Source of the DNA: Rhizodiscina lignyota
Lineage: Eukaryota; Ascomycota; Dothideomycetes; Aulographales; Rhizodiscinaceae
Direction of reading: 5' to 3'
Length of the DNA: 64,000 nt
Assembly (NCBI GenBank): GCA_010015805.1
Contig: ML978126.1
Coordinates: 1,116,001 to 1,180,000, forward strand
Shown one piece after another: positions 44,400-55,027 of this stretch. Position numbers and translations under genes: made by a program. Position 1 is the stretch's first letter, and each line of letters opens with the position of its first letter. Under the pieces are notes generated by a model that had not been told where the DNA came from, did no database searches, and worked only from the letters and a program-made list of their open reading frames with translations.

Positions 44400-44973
44400 A
44401 CGGGCTCGATTTTGTGCAGTCTCTCCTTCAGTAACATGTTTAACGACATCATTCATATTCGATAGGTGGCTTGGTGGACATCAGACCGACCTCCATTATA
44501 GTTTCATGTTGCGCTTCATGCGTCCTTGGTTGAGACCGATAATGACGTTGAAGATGGATATACCCCTCGTGAGTACGAATACGGCATCACTATGATCGCC
44601 TTCTTCTTGTCCAATACAGTCAACACTGCGCTCAATCAGCATCGTACCGCCGTCGTAAGATTGGCCAGCTGCAATGGTCGAGACAGAAGCCAACGTAGTC
44701 GAGCTAGATGAAGCGGGAGGCTACCATCCGCAGCCGTAAACAAGGATGCGGCTGTGGTCACAAGAGTAGCATCAGCACTTGAGATTGGCGAGGGATCCGA
44801 GTCCTCATAACTATCTTAAGATGTAGATGCTGTCGGTGTCGTAGCAGAGCTAGAAAACAATGAAGGATCTACAGCTACGACCATTGCAGAACCAAAGCTT
44901 CACAGTTTGGCATGGACCACTGTGGAGAGAGAAGAGCGGGCAGCACCGCCCAAGGTAGAAGATCGAGCTTCAT
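44400..44973 (-). pseudogene. Pectate lyase (PL3 family) pseudogene
   Basis: On the minus strand an ATG at 44973 opens a signal-peptide-like start (MKLDLLPWAVLPALLS). A Ser/Thr-rich linker follows in another frame, with an in-frame TAA near 44815. Then, after another shift, comes the start of a PL3 catalytic domain: AAGQSYDGGTMLIERS, GQEEGDHSDAVFVLTRG and ISIFNVIIGLNQG. PL3 enzymes have the pattern YDGG...GQxEGGDxDAVFxLExGAxxxNVIIGxNQ at this place. A later remnant, DVVKHVTEGET near 44430-44460, fits the following conserved D-x-V-x-Q-H-N-G-x-G-T strand. Frameshifts and stops are too many for introns. The enzyme would have cleaved pectate; this copy cannot be functional. Confidence 0.6.
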
Positions 44974-46308
44974 AGCTACAAAGACATGAGAATCTCTCCG
45001 AGGCAATAGTGAAAATAGAAGAGACGATGTCAAAGAAGAGAGAGGAAAGAAGTGTTATGTAGAAAAAGTAGAACGAATTGATCGAGTGCAGAAGGAAAAT
45101 ATTGTCGAGAGGCTAAGTTGGAGTGTACTCAACAACAGGTTAGATTATGAAATGAACGCGCGGAAGTCATCAATACCAAGAGTTCATTCTCATCTCCAGG
45201 TAAATATCGATATGTGAAAGAGGGTGCCTCGTGAGTTTGATCAGGACAACATTTCGAAAACAGCGAGTACCTATGTCTGAAAACGAAAAGAAGTCAACTA
45301 CAGAGGGTAACTGCGTCGGTTCGCATGCCTGCTAGCTTTAAGCCACACGCTTTGCCCAAACACAGTAATTTGGGCTGTATTTTTCAAGCCGAAACGTCCA
45401 GAACAGGTCAAGTAGATGGCTTTTCACTAGCAGGCATGCGAACCGACGCGGTTACCCTCTGTATGAATTGAGCAACGGCTTGGTTTGCTGTTGGCAACGT
45501 CTCCATCACAGGCAGCCGAGATGGTAAAAAGCATGAGCCGACCGGCAGATGTGAAGAAAGGAAGAAAATCCCCCCCCCAAACGCCAAGCCTTGTTCTCCC
45601 CGAGATCTTGGCAAGCAATTTCGTGAACCTGCCTTCGCGGCGACGTTTCTCCTCATTTTTCTCCAGCGTTGCAAATACATAGTTGAAATGGAAATGTGAC
45701 TTTGGATCAAAGAATCATCTAGGGCTAAACGTAGATAGGGTAAGGCGTCACCTGTTGAGTCCACGCGCTCATAGATAGCAGCTGATAACGAGCAGATCGA
45801 ACCACCACGACCACGACCTCTCATTCCAATAGCGTCGAGATTCTCTTCTATGTGCAGTCTTGGGTCTTTCACAAACTCTCAGTCTCTCCTGGGACTGGTG
45901 AAAGAACTCGTTCTAGCCCTACTTGCACATAATCGCATCCATGTGATGCCGCCATCGAGCTGTCACTCGCCCTCCAGAGGATAGCACTTTCTGTATCAAC
46001 TCCATGGACCTTTGACCGACGATCGAATTGACACTCATGCTTGTCAAACATTCTATGCGATATTACGTCATGCCGTTTAAGTTTTTTCTCATGCGACACA
46101 CCAACAAGTACGTCGATGATGCAGTACGGAAGGCGTGGTCCCATTGCACTCCATCAATGTCGTCCCCTTCACATGTGATAAGACGCAGCTCTGGAACAAG
46201 AAAGATTCTATCGGCTACTAAATTTAAGGCTGACATTTTACCATTGCGGATATCGTAATCCATGTACATCCCGGACATATCGAAAAGTGCTTCCCCAAGT
46301 CATCTTCC
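44974..46308. other. Decayed intergenic region with a MITE-like element
   Basis: Contains the 161-bp inverted-repeat element at 45301-45461. To its right, three minus-strand frames between 45408 and 46278 are each open for 70-150 codons (for example KLKRHDVISHRMFDKHECQF) but overlap, shift and include the element's end, so no gene model is supported. Confidence 0.4.
45301..45461. mobile_element. MITE-like element with 35-bp terminal inverted repeats
   Basis: CAGAGGGTAACTGCGTCGGT... at 45301-45335 is repeated in inverted orientation at 45427-45461 with a single mismatch. The two ends are each bordered by TA (45299-45300 and 45462-45463), as expected for a Tc1/mariner-type target duplication, and termini starting CAG also fit that superfamily. 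The 91-bp core has no coding capacity, so this is a non-autonomous element. Confidence 0.75.
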
Positions 46309-47928
46309 TCAAACAGTGGCAGCTTTCGTCCTCATCAGCTCATCGAAATTCAAGACTGATTTTCCAAGTGCTAGTGCCCCCTCGGTACAATCATCCTTAT
46401 CGCTCCATTCTTTTGCAGTGTGACTAAGGCCGTCTTTGGCCCTTACAAACACCCTACGCAAAAATCAGCATACGGAAATGTGAGTAATGCTTTGCAAGGG
46501 AAGTGCTTACATGGCAGTAGGTACTAGGGTCGTCGTCATGGTCGAGTCATGACCCGTTCCGGTTCGAGACCCAATCCCCTTGTCACCACATGCCCTCTTC
46601 ACGCAGTCAATGGCTTCAGGCCAGAAGTCGCCCGGCAACAGATGGATGTCGCGCTTCATCTCAAGCTCCAAGCCGTGTAGTGCAGCAATGTCCTTGACAC
46701 GCTTTTCGATTGCTTGACCCATTGCTTCTTGAGCCACTCCGTCTTTGTTCATTAGACAGAATGATAACTTGGTGTTCGACTGGATGTTACAAGCGCCCCA
46801 TGGACCTGACAAGATGTTCGTCACGGTGGAATCGCCCTTATTCTCGAACGCAACTTTCTCCAGCTCGGTGATGACCTTTGCCGCTCCCAGTAGGGCATCC
46901 TTTCTCTTAGCCATCGGGTAAGTATTTGCATGGCCATCTTCACCTTTAAATTCCATGGAGTCTGGAGAAGAAATGTTAATGTGACTACGCAGGTTCAACT
47001 TATCCAATCGAATACTCACACCAAGTCATGCCCTGCCAACCCTCTACCCATCCGACTGGCTTGCCGGCTTTCTCTAGGTCAGAGGCTTGCTCACAGTGGA
47101 TCTCAAAGTGCGCGGAAATTGGAAACTCTTCGAAAGTATTCGGACCATCGCCAACGTAACCAATCCTGGCCAGCTCTGAGCCCATGGTGATTCCGGAATG
47201 GTCATTGGATAGCGATGCATGCGCTGCTTTGACCGTCGACTGGCCTGCGTACACAATGGATGACCCGAGCAATGGGAAGAATCGAGCGCCTTCCTCGTTC
47301 GTCCAGTTGATGAGTACGAGAGGTGCCCTAGTCTTGATACCTTGCTCTTTCATGCTGCGAAGTACTTCGAGGCCACCAATGACCTATTTTGGAATCGTCG
47401 TTAGCAAGCTGGACACTCTGGTGCCCTTGCTAAATGACTTACACCTAGAGGACCGTCAAATTTTCCTCCAGTGGCGACACTGTCCAAGTGGCTCCCCATG
47501 GCAATCGGCGGAATACTCATGTCTTCCCCTTTGATAAGGGCAAACTGAGTTCCTGTCGCATTGACCTTGTAGTCCGCGCCGAGCGCGAGTACTTGGTCGC
47601 GAAACCAGTCTCTGGCTTGCTTGTCGTAGTCCGTCGCGCAAAGACGCGTAAGACCACCCGGTGATGGTGCACTCCAGTGTGCTGTGTAATGAAGGTCATT
47701 CCTGGTAGAGATTCGGTCAACCATATGATCAGGTCACTTGAGCCACCTCACTTACCAAAGCCTGTCGCCATTCACCTTGAGTTTCTCAGCTAAAGGCGCA
47801 TTTGCTACGGTTGCATAGCTCTTCCTGCCAGCGACAACCGATATAGCATTCCTGCCAACGGGTGTATAGGTCGCTCGAAACGTCTTCACAGAGACCTGCC
47901 TGGCGAAGGAGTTCGTGAGAAGGCGCAT
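46309..47928 (-). CDS. M20-family amidohydrolase: N-carbamoyl-L-amino acid hydrolase / allantoate amidohydrolase
   Basis: Hydrolyses N-carbamoyl or ureido groups, releasing CO2 and ammonia. Exons 47756-47928, 47443-47701, 47020-47383, 46511-46961 and 46309-46453 give 463 residues. The N-terminus (MRLLTNSFARQVSVKTFRAT...GRKSYA) resembles a mitochondrial presequence. Binuclear metal ligands of the family are present: His in MGSHLDSVATGG, Asp in KFDGPLG, Glu pair in WTNEEGARF, His in HFEIHCEQ, and the C-terminal His in GLSHTAKEW. The dimerisation-domain motif GHANTYPM replaces the common AHAGTTPM. The group includes HyuC, beta-ureidopropionase-like and allantoate enzymes; which substrate is used is open. 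It faces the DUR3 urea transporter across a shared 1.3-kb region, supporting a role in nitrogen salvage. Confidence 0.88.
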
Positions 47929-49239
47929 TGTGGATTAGCACGCAAAGATTAATGTGCCTGAGGCCAATTCAAATCAACGACCAAATGTAAACAGCACCGA
48001 ACCCACTTCAACTTTTTTTTTCCAGCGAGCGGGGATTCATATTACCATCTGAGCTGCGAACCCTCATCTTGGCGTCTCCTCCTTCTCCACATCACAACAT
48101 GAGTCGTACTAATTAGATATGAATAGGGCCGACTCAAGACGTCGTGTTGCGACCCCTGCTCTCGACGTTTCTGGGACCACATCCGACCACTCGCTTACCT
48201 CCGTGCGACTCGGCGATGCGCGCCGATTGGCTGTCCCTCCATAGGAACAATCCCATTTCTAGCCTTCCGGGTTTTTCTGCCTCCCTTATTCCCAGAACGT
48301 TCAATGGGACTAAAATGTCAGGGTCTGATTGGCGGCGGATATGCGACGTCATGCTGCGGGAGTGGTTTCCCGGTACGTACCTTATCAGTGTTGAAGACTG
48401 GGTCTCAGGGTCTCTAACGCGTCGACTCCAACTCCAGATAACAAATGCCTCCACAACGCCCAATTCCAAAGAGGACTTCAATTAAATCAAATTTTCAGTG
48501 TTTACCTCAAAGACTTGTCTTACGATCACAAGAAGTATCCAACATCACCGATCCGAGACGGTCTTTCCACGTTTGTGAGGGAAATCACACACCCGGCCCT
48601 CCGCAACAGTCGAAACAGACGAAACAAACGTCGACTTTGCTCTTCTCCTCATCTCATCGCGTTCTGTCTATCTAAATTTCCTCTTTTGTCAAAAAATGCC
48701 GACCTTATCAGTTTCTCGGATTCTTTCTCAGTTTCTCTTGATCCAGTTCCAAGGATCTGGCAAGGCCGGAGTCTAAAGGCCCCATAAATCCTCTGCACGG
48801 CCCCCTGATTCCAAGTGTCGATCCTACACTCTTGATAAAGTGACCTGCTAAATTCGAGTGAGGAATTAGGAATGATATCGCGCAGCGCAGCCGTCATAGC
48901 GGCATATGCGGCACAAGCGCCAGACGGTGGATTGAACGGGCTCGAACGGACAACGTCACGACTTCATGCGATAGACTCTATCAACGCCCATCCCCCATGT
49001 ATGGCTCCATAGACGGATGAGTACAGCACCATTTAGCTGAATGGTTCACGAATCGAAACCCGAAGGTTTCTTATCTGTCTATTTGACAGGTGCTCCTGAT
49101 ATCCAGTCCTCGGCCCGACACTCTCATCTGCAGATTGTTTATTTATCTACATGCTATTCGCGTGATTTTTGAAACATTGTGGTAGTGCTTCACTTACTTT
49201 CGTCCTCTCCTTGCAAACCGTAAACCGAAACTTCAAACC
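47929..49239. other. Shared upstream region of amidohydrolase and DUR3
   Basis: About 1.3 kb between the two divergent start codons, with T-rich tracts (48008-48018) and the GATA-type sites listed separately. Short ORFs inside show no protein-like conservation. Confidence 0.5.
48381..49076. promoter_or_regulatory. Cluster of HGATAR (AreA/NIT2-type) sites
   Basis: TGATAAG on the minus strand at 48381-48387 and 48704-48710, and AGATAAG at 49070-49076; an AGATAG also occurs near 48667. GATA factors of the AreA/NIT2 class bind such sites to activate nitrogen-scavenging genes when preferred nitrogen is scarce. The site at 49070 lies 165 bp before the DUR3 start. Function is inferred from sequence and context only. 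Confidence 0.5.
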
Positions 49240-51682
49240 ATGGTCGAAGTTGCTCCAATCCTGCCGCAAGGCGCCGGGTAGGTCCAGTTCAGCTGCGCAA
49301 CGATGTCCGCCTTTGCTAATACTATCCATGTTATGCCAGGTACGGCGTGGTTGTTGGCATTGGAGGCTTTTTCTCCATCCTGATGATCGGGATCACTTAT
49401 TTTCAGAATAAATACACGAGATATTCCACCAAGGCGAGCGAAGAATTCAATACCGCGAGTCGTAGTGTCAAACCAGGCTTGATAGCCTGCGGTGTTGTTT
49501 CGGCGTGGACGTGGGCGGCGACATTGCTTCAGTCTAGCACAGTCGCGTATGAATATGGAATCTCAGGTCCATTTTGGTGTGCGTACTTCAAGTTCTGCGC
49601 TAGTTACATCTACTGATACGCGGACTTCAGATGCTGGTGGCGCGACTGTTCAAATCTTCATGTTCTCTGTTCTGGCAGTGAAGGTGAAGCAGTACGTGAT
49701 CTGGTCGCGCAAATTGGAATCTCGAGATATGCTGATGTGCACAACAGAAACGCGCCTATGTGCCACACGTTCCTAGAGATCGTGTATCGTCGATATGGGG
49801 CTGCCACGCATATCATCTTCGTGTGCTTTGCGCTAGCGACCAACATTCTTGTTGGTAGCCAATTGCTGTTGGGCGGTTCGGCCGTGGTCACATCTCTCAC
49901 AGGCATGAACGTGTATGCGGCGGTATTCCTCATCCCAACAGGTGTATGCACATATGTAGTGCTTGGTGGACTGAGGGCTACCTTCCTTTGTATGTTGGCC
50001 ATCGAGTATGAATTGATGACTCTCGGCTAATACTTTGAACCAGGCGATTATTCGCATACCATCATCGTCATGATCATTATTCTGTACTTCATGTATGGAC
50101 CAGTCTCTTTCCCTATCCACTGAAGAAGCTTACACGACAACAGGTTCAATGTGTACACGACCAATGACTTGATTGGTTCTCCCTCCCGCATGTGGGAGCT
50201 CTTGCAGCACGCATCGGACCTCCGCCCTGTCGAAGGCAATACCGCCGGATCTTATCTGACACTGAAGTCAAACGGCGGGCTCATTTTTGCTGTCATCCAG
50301 CTGTGCTCCGGCATGGGAACTGTCTTCCTGGATCAAGGCTATTGGCAGCGCGCAATTGCCAGCAGGCCGAAGACCGCCGTTCAAGGATATATTCTAGGCG
50401 GTTTTGCGTGGTTTGCCGTTCCTTTCGGCTTTGCCACAACCCTTGGGCTTGCTGCAGTTGCGTTGACCGATAATCCACGTTATCCAACTTACCCCGGTAA
50501 GCTTCCCCCGTCTTATGCGATAGATGTCCGAGTATCGCTGACTAGTTCCGCGCCAATTAGACAATATGACAGATCTACAAGTCTCCTCTGGCCTCGCCGC
50601 CGCATTTGGCGCAGAAACGTTGCTTGGAAAGCCTGGCTCCATAGCGTACTCCCCCCTCTTCTCCCTCATCGATGTAGCTACGATTCGTAACTAACCGGGC
50701 GCTAGATTGTTGATTACCCTCTTTATGGCAGTGACAAGTTCATCGTCCTCCGAACTCATTGCCGTATCGTCCATACTCACGTTTGAGTCAGTAAGCTCGC
50801 ATTTGTTGCCAGACCAGTTTCTGACATGGATATAGCATTTATAAGACGTACATCAAACCGAACGCGAGGCCAGATCAGCTTATATTCATCTCGCACGTCA
50901 TGATTTGTGTATTCGGGCTCGTCATGGCAGTCTTTGCGACCATTTGGAACGCCATCGGCATCAGTTTAGGCTGGTTATTTTTAGTAATGGGGTTGATAAT
51001 TGGAGGTGCTGTTTTTCCAGCCGCCTTCACCCTTACATGGAAGCGCCAAAGCAAATTAGCTGCGATTGTCGGTTGCCTCGGCGGTCTCGCAGCAGGCTTG
51101 ATTGCCTGGCTGGTCGAGGCAAAGGTATATTACGGCGAGCTAACGGTTGCAACAACCGGCGCGAATTATCCAACGCTTGCTGGCAACATGGCTGGTGTAT
51201 TGACGGGACTCATCCTCTCCGTCGTCATATCGTTCATCAAGCCCGACAATTTCGATTGGGCAGTGACGCGCTCGATTAACGTCACTACACCAACGGAGAC
51301 TCCCAGCCCGATGATGAGTGAAGAGGAGCACGCGAAGCAAGCGGAAGCAGGCGCAGCGCCACTCGAGCTGCCGACGATTCGTGACGAGGACGAAGAGATG
51401 CTAGAAGACGAGAAGGTGATCAAGGATCCGAAGAGCCTCCAAGGCATGTTTTGGACAGCGCTGGTGCTTTCAGCGGTGTTGTCATTCGTGATGGACTTCC
51501 TGATCCCCATGCCGATGTTCTTCACTCACTACGTCTTCTCTAAGCATTTCTTTTTGGGCTGGATAATCATCTCGTTCGGGTGGGTGTTTTGTAGTTTATT
51601 AATTTGTGGAATTTTGCCGATAGTGGAGACGAGGCGCTTCTGGAGGCAACTGTTCGGAGAAATGTTCATGAAGGCCAAATGA
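49240..51682 (+). CDS. DUR3: Urea active transporter (solute:sodium symporter family)
   Basis: High-affinity plasma-membrane urea/polyamine importer. Nine exons: 49240-49277, 49340-49578, 49631-49691, 49748-49989, 50044-50092, 50144-50496, 50561-50645, 50706-50786 and 50836-51682; 664 residues, all junctions in frame. The start [19 protein letters not shown] matches fungal DUR3. Conserved stretches include [53 protein letters not shown] and [15 protein letters not shown], and [18 protein letters not shown] with the core helix residues of the SSS fold. About 15 membrane segments are predicted. A charged loop of about 70 residues ([17 protein letters not shown] onward) precedes the last pair. 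Exon 8 uses a GTCAGT donor, chosen because it restores [17 protein letters not shown] sites upstream suggest nitrogen control. Confidence 0.93.
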
Positions 51683-52394
51683 AGGTAGACTCAGACAATA
51701 CCTCGGGATTCGGCAATGCAGCTTCAGACGCATTTAGGATAGCTATGATTAGTTAAGATCGCTATAAGGCTGAACAGAGAACTATATTGGTTGAATTTTA
51801 CGCCCGATACAATTGGTAAATCGAGAGACAAGACCCCTCATTCGAGCTTGCGAAACATGTGTTGGCAGCAGGCAAGTGGGTGACAAAAAAGTTGAGTTAT
51901 GGCTACAATATGTCGAATCGCGAGGATATACGATATACCTTCGCGTGTTAATATATCTTATATACACTAACGCTGTGTTTTTTTTTTTTTGGATAAATAC
52001 ACATTTGTGTATATTCAGTCGAGCTTTTAGAGCTGCACTCGGTCCTGCCAAAGAATAAAACTTGTTCTTACCACAGCCGTTCAGTTAAAGCGGGCTCAAC
52101 TATTTTGTCACCTTCGTGCATGTGTTGGCAGCAGGTTAATGCTTGTCTGAATGCCTGCCAAAGTGCCCCACAGCCCGCTGAAAAAGCAAGCAACACACCA
52201 ATCATCTCTTTGCTCAGCCTCGAACAAGCGCTTTATGAAAGCAGGTCGACGACAGCCTTTTGAAGTTAATCTATTTTCGCCGCACATCTAAGATTCTCCC
52301 TCTCTCATCTCTTTCGTCCCCTCCCTGCTATGCTCAAAGGCCCAAGCAATGAGCTTGAACCAAATGACCTTCTCATGCCTCCCTCCAGGCGATC
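51683..52394. other. Intergenic region with a small inverted-repeat element
   Basis: About 710 bp between DUR3 and a HET gene. Roughly a third is the element at 51873-52119; the right part is pyrimidine-rich and likely the HET promoter. Confidence 0.45.
51856..52136. mobile_element. Small non-autonomous element flanked by a 17-bp direct repeat
   Basis: CATGTGTTGGCAGCAGG occurs at 51856-51872 and again, unchanged, at 52120-52136. Inside, GGTGACAAAAAAGTTGAG (51879-51896) faces its inverted copy CTCAACTATTTTGTCACC (52096-52113) with one mismatch, each six bases from the direct repeat. The 247-bp interior has a T run (51977-51991) and no coding capacity. The layout is an insertion with terminal inverted repeats bordered by a target duplication; a 17-bp duplication is long for a DNA transposon. 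Confidence 0.6.
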
Positions 52395-53663
52395 ATGCCA
52401 TCGCATAGCACCTACAGATATAGCCCTCTTGGGCGACCGGGCTGCAGCATACGGCTATTGCGACACTATCGCAGTGCTAGGGACATGACGATGAGAATGT
52501 TCAGCCTGGAAACTTTCCCAGTGACGGATTGCCCGCCATTCATTGCAATGTCATACACCTGGGAGCCCCGATTCCCAATGCACCATCTGGAGATAGAGCC
52601 GGAGCAGTTCCTTGAAATAGGGCACAACTTACACCTCGCGCTTAACAGGATATGCAGGATCACGGGCAAGGCAGGCAACTTCCGTGCACTGTATTCCGAA
52701 AGATGGAAAGAGTGGCCCGAATACGAACGCCGCCGTTTCTTGGAGCAGACGAAGTACTGCTGCTATTTCTGGATCGATGCAATTTGCATAGACCAGAGCA
52801 ACATTGCGGAACGAAATCAGCAGATCAAGTTGATGGGAAATATCTATTCCGATGCGGTTTCAGTCATGGTTTGGTTGGGCGAAGAGGAAGAGCGAGATCC
52901 ATGGGCGATAGCCAGATCCCTCGGAGACTTTGATAGCATTCTGGCCAAACTTCAGACTATGAATGCTAGCAAGTCAATCATGGAACGATTCTTCACAATG
53001 GACGATCCATCTATGACGCTGAGAGAGAAGATGACGACTCTGCCATACTGGAATCGACTATGGATCATACAAGAGCTCATGCTCGCCCAAGACATCCTGG
53101 TCTGCTGGGGATCTTCCGTATTTCCCTGGCGATGCCGTGAGAGACAGCGCACAGCAGCTGGAAGTCGGCAAAGGTGTGACGTTTGCTATAGCGCCGAGAC
53201 CGCTGAAGGAAGTCATCCGGACGAGCACCGTGACTTGGAGTCATTATATTCGATCAACAACACCCACGCGTGGGGCGGAGGAAGCTTCCATCTAATCTTC
53301 GACCAGAGGAAATTTTATGAAAGGATATCCAACCGATATCGCTTGCCACTGGACTACTTGATTGAAGCGTTCGCGCTTCATGAATGCCACGACCCAAGGG
53401 ACAAAGTCTACGGCTTGTTGGGTCTCGTCGATACGTCTGACCGGACAAGATTCACCACAGTCACTGCGGACTACCACAGGCCTGTCGAAGATGTATATCT
53501 GGATGTGCTCTATGTCGCGCGGGAGTCACCGCGCCTCAAGTCGATGGGAGCAAAGTGGAGATTTCAGGAGATTCTGAGGAAAGCGCTGGAGATTGAGGGA
53601 AAGGCTATCAGTTTCGAACAGTTTGTCGAGGATTTCAATCGTCGGAGGACAAAGTGGAACTGA
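52395..53663 (+). CDS. HET-domain protein
   Basis: Single-exon gene of 422 residues. The HET domain covers about residues 45-230: FIAMSYTWEPRF, FWIDAICIDQSNIAERNQQI, MGNIYSDAVSVMVWLGEE and YWNRLWIIQELMLAQDILV. The second half has ECHDPRDKVYGLLGLVD, a block common after HET domains in the large plant-like fungal family, followed by TADYHRPVEDVYLDV. The protein ends about 200 residues earlier than many members with this architecture. No effector or NLR-type module is visible. Role inferred: non-self recognition or stress-related cell death, not proven for this clade. Confidence 0.88.
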   Translation: MPSHSTYRYSPLGRPGCSIRLLRHYRSARDMTMRMFSLETFPVTDCPPFIAMSYTWEPRFPMHHLEIEPEQFLEIGHNLHLALNRICRITGKAGNFRALYSERWKEWPEYERRRFLEQTKYCCYFWIDAICIDQSNIAERNQQIKLMGNIYSDAVSVMVWLGEEEERDPWAIARSLGDFDSILAKLQTMNASKSIMERFFTMDDPSMTLREKMTTLPYWNRLWIIQELMLAQDILVCWGSSVFPWRCRERQRTAAGSRQRCDVCYSAETAEGSHPDEHRDLESLYSINNTHAWGGGSFHLIFDQRKFYERISNRYRLPLDYLIEAFALHECHDPRDKVYGLLGLVDTSDRTRFTTVTADYHRPVEDVYLDVLYVARESPRLKSMGAKWRFQEILRKALEIEGKAISFEQFVEDFNRRRTKWN

Positions 53664-54121
53664 TAATTCGTAAGCGAGGAGTGTAAATATACATGGACTG
53701 TTTCGTTCCATTCATGAAAATACTATTTTGTATAATCTTTAATCCTCCTCAATCGAAGACTTCATTCTGCTTCCAGATGCAATATACCCCTAGCCACCTG
53801 TCCCCGCTTGAGGACCATGGTGTTCTCAGAATCCCTGGAGAAAGGACTGCGATTTACGAATGCTATTGACTAGCATCCGTTGTATGTACTGTTGCCTTGT
53901 TGTTTATGGTGTCTCGCCAGGCAGGTGTGGCGTGAAACTTGTAAAGGAACATCTGGCATTGCGTCGACCAGACCCGTGATTGGACCTTACATAGCGAAGG
54001 GGACCGTGCTTGGTCTATGTGCTCATGTTTGTAGGAGTGGAGGCAGCTTGCTCGCCGGTCGTACCCCTCGCGTAACCAATATGTTGTATCTGCTCCGCAC
54101 TCAGAACAGAAGGACGAGGGC
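53664..54121. other. Convergent 3' intergenic region
   Basis: About 460 bp between the stop codons of the HET gene and the SxSG-repeat protein gene. Only antisense shadow ORFs are present. Confidence 0.4.
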
Positions 54122-55027
54122 TCAGTTGAAGTAGATGTCGACGCTACCGCTGCCTGTGTGGAAATTAAGCGTGCTGTTTCCATTCCCCTTCCTCGCAAAC
54201 ACATCATGTGAGCTTCGCCGGATGATATCGATATCTCCACCGTGAAGTCGTATGCTTCCACTCTGCGTACCGCCTTCGATGGTTCCTTCCCATTCTCTGG
54301 GATATCGAACTGTCAAGCTTCCGGAGCGCGCCCTGTGAACACTTGAAATTTCGGTGATTGATTTTCCCGCGTGTCTCGTGGAGCTAAGCAGCGTGATGGC
54401 TTGACTTCCAGAGACGGTTGTGGTGCTTAAGGTGGACTTGTAGTTGCCCGCCCCGTGTAATGGAAGTTGTAGATCAATTCTTCCAGAGTGTGACACAATT
54501 GAGGTCTTGCGGCCGTGAAGGATAGTTCCATCGACGGATCCCGAGTGAGAGTCGATAGAGGTAATGTAGTCCCGTTCCGGTGCATTGAAAGTGGCAAAGT
54601 TGACGCTTACTGAACCAGAGTGAGAGTCGATCAACAACTCCGCTGGCACAGGATTTTCCTCGTCGGCTGGCTGTGGGTTGATACCGACATTTAATGATCC
54701 GGACTGTGATCGGATAGACAGTAGATCAAGCAAGTCGAATTCAGCGTCAAGGGATTGAGATCCAGTATCGATCCATCGCTTCCTCAAGTCAGAGCGGTCC
54801 ACTGCTTTGAGTACATTTCGCGTCCGCCAACCAGAATTGGATAGCCACAATAATAAAGCAGATAGCCCCAAAAGCGCAAGTACCTTTCCAAACCTGTGAC
54901 CCCGTCGTCTATTAGGGATATCAGTGCCAGTATCAGCACCAGCTTCAGCGTCAACAGCAGTTCGGCCAGCTTCGTAGGCCGGTGGTGGCTCTTGCGGCTG
55001 AGCCTTTTGGTCAATAATGTCGCCCAT
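54122..55027 (-). CDS. Single-pass membrane protein with SxSG repeats (putative adhesin, DUF4097-like)
   Basis: Single exon of 301 residues. A Pro- and acid-rich cytosolic tail of about 45 residues leads to one membrane segment (VLALLGLSALLLWLS, about 49-64) with no cleavable signal, so a type II topology is likely. The outer part has seven copies of a short strand-turn motif: SQSGSLNV, SHSGSVSV, SHSGSVDG, SHSGRIDL, ARSGSLTV, TQSGSIRL and TGSGSVDI. Such spacing suits a right-handed beta-helix or stacked beta-sheet, as in DUF4097 putative adhesins. Fungal proteins of this layout are common and uncharacterised. Ligand and role are unknown. Confidence 0.75.
   Translation of the reverse strand: MGDIIDQKAQPQEPPPAYEAGRTAVDAEAGADTGTDIPNRRRGHRFGKVLALLGLSALLLWLSNSGWRTRNVLKAVDRSDLRKRWIDTGSQSLDAEFDLLDLLSIRSQSGSLNVGINPQPADEENPVPAELLIDSHSGSVSVNFATFNAPERDYITSIDSHSGSVDGTILHGRKTSIVSHSGRIDLQLPLHGAGNYKSTLSTTTVSGSQAITLLSSTRHAGKSITEISSVHRARSGSLTVRYPREWEGTIEGGTQSGSIRLHGGDIDIIRRSSHDVFARKGNGNSTLNFHTGSGSVDIYFN

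Noticed and set aside
45408-46278. Chain of three minus-strand ORFs as one gene
   Set aside because: Frames overlap without usable splice sites, and the last ORF runs into the MITE-like element.
48144-48485. 113-codon ORFs on both strands upstream of DUR3
   Set aside because: Mutually overlapping, no conserved motif, and located in the shared promoter region.
49030-49075. tRNA-like A-box (TTAGCTGAATGGTT) followed by a TTCGAAACC-like run
   Set aside because: No matching B-box spacing, acceptor stem or anticodon arm could be folded.
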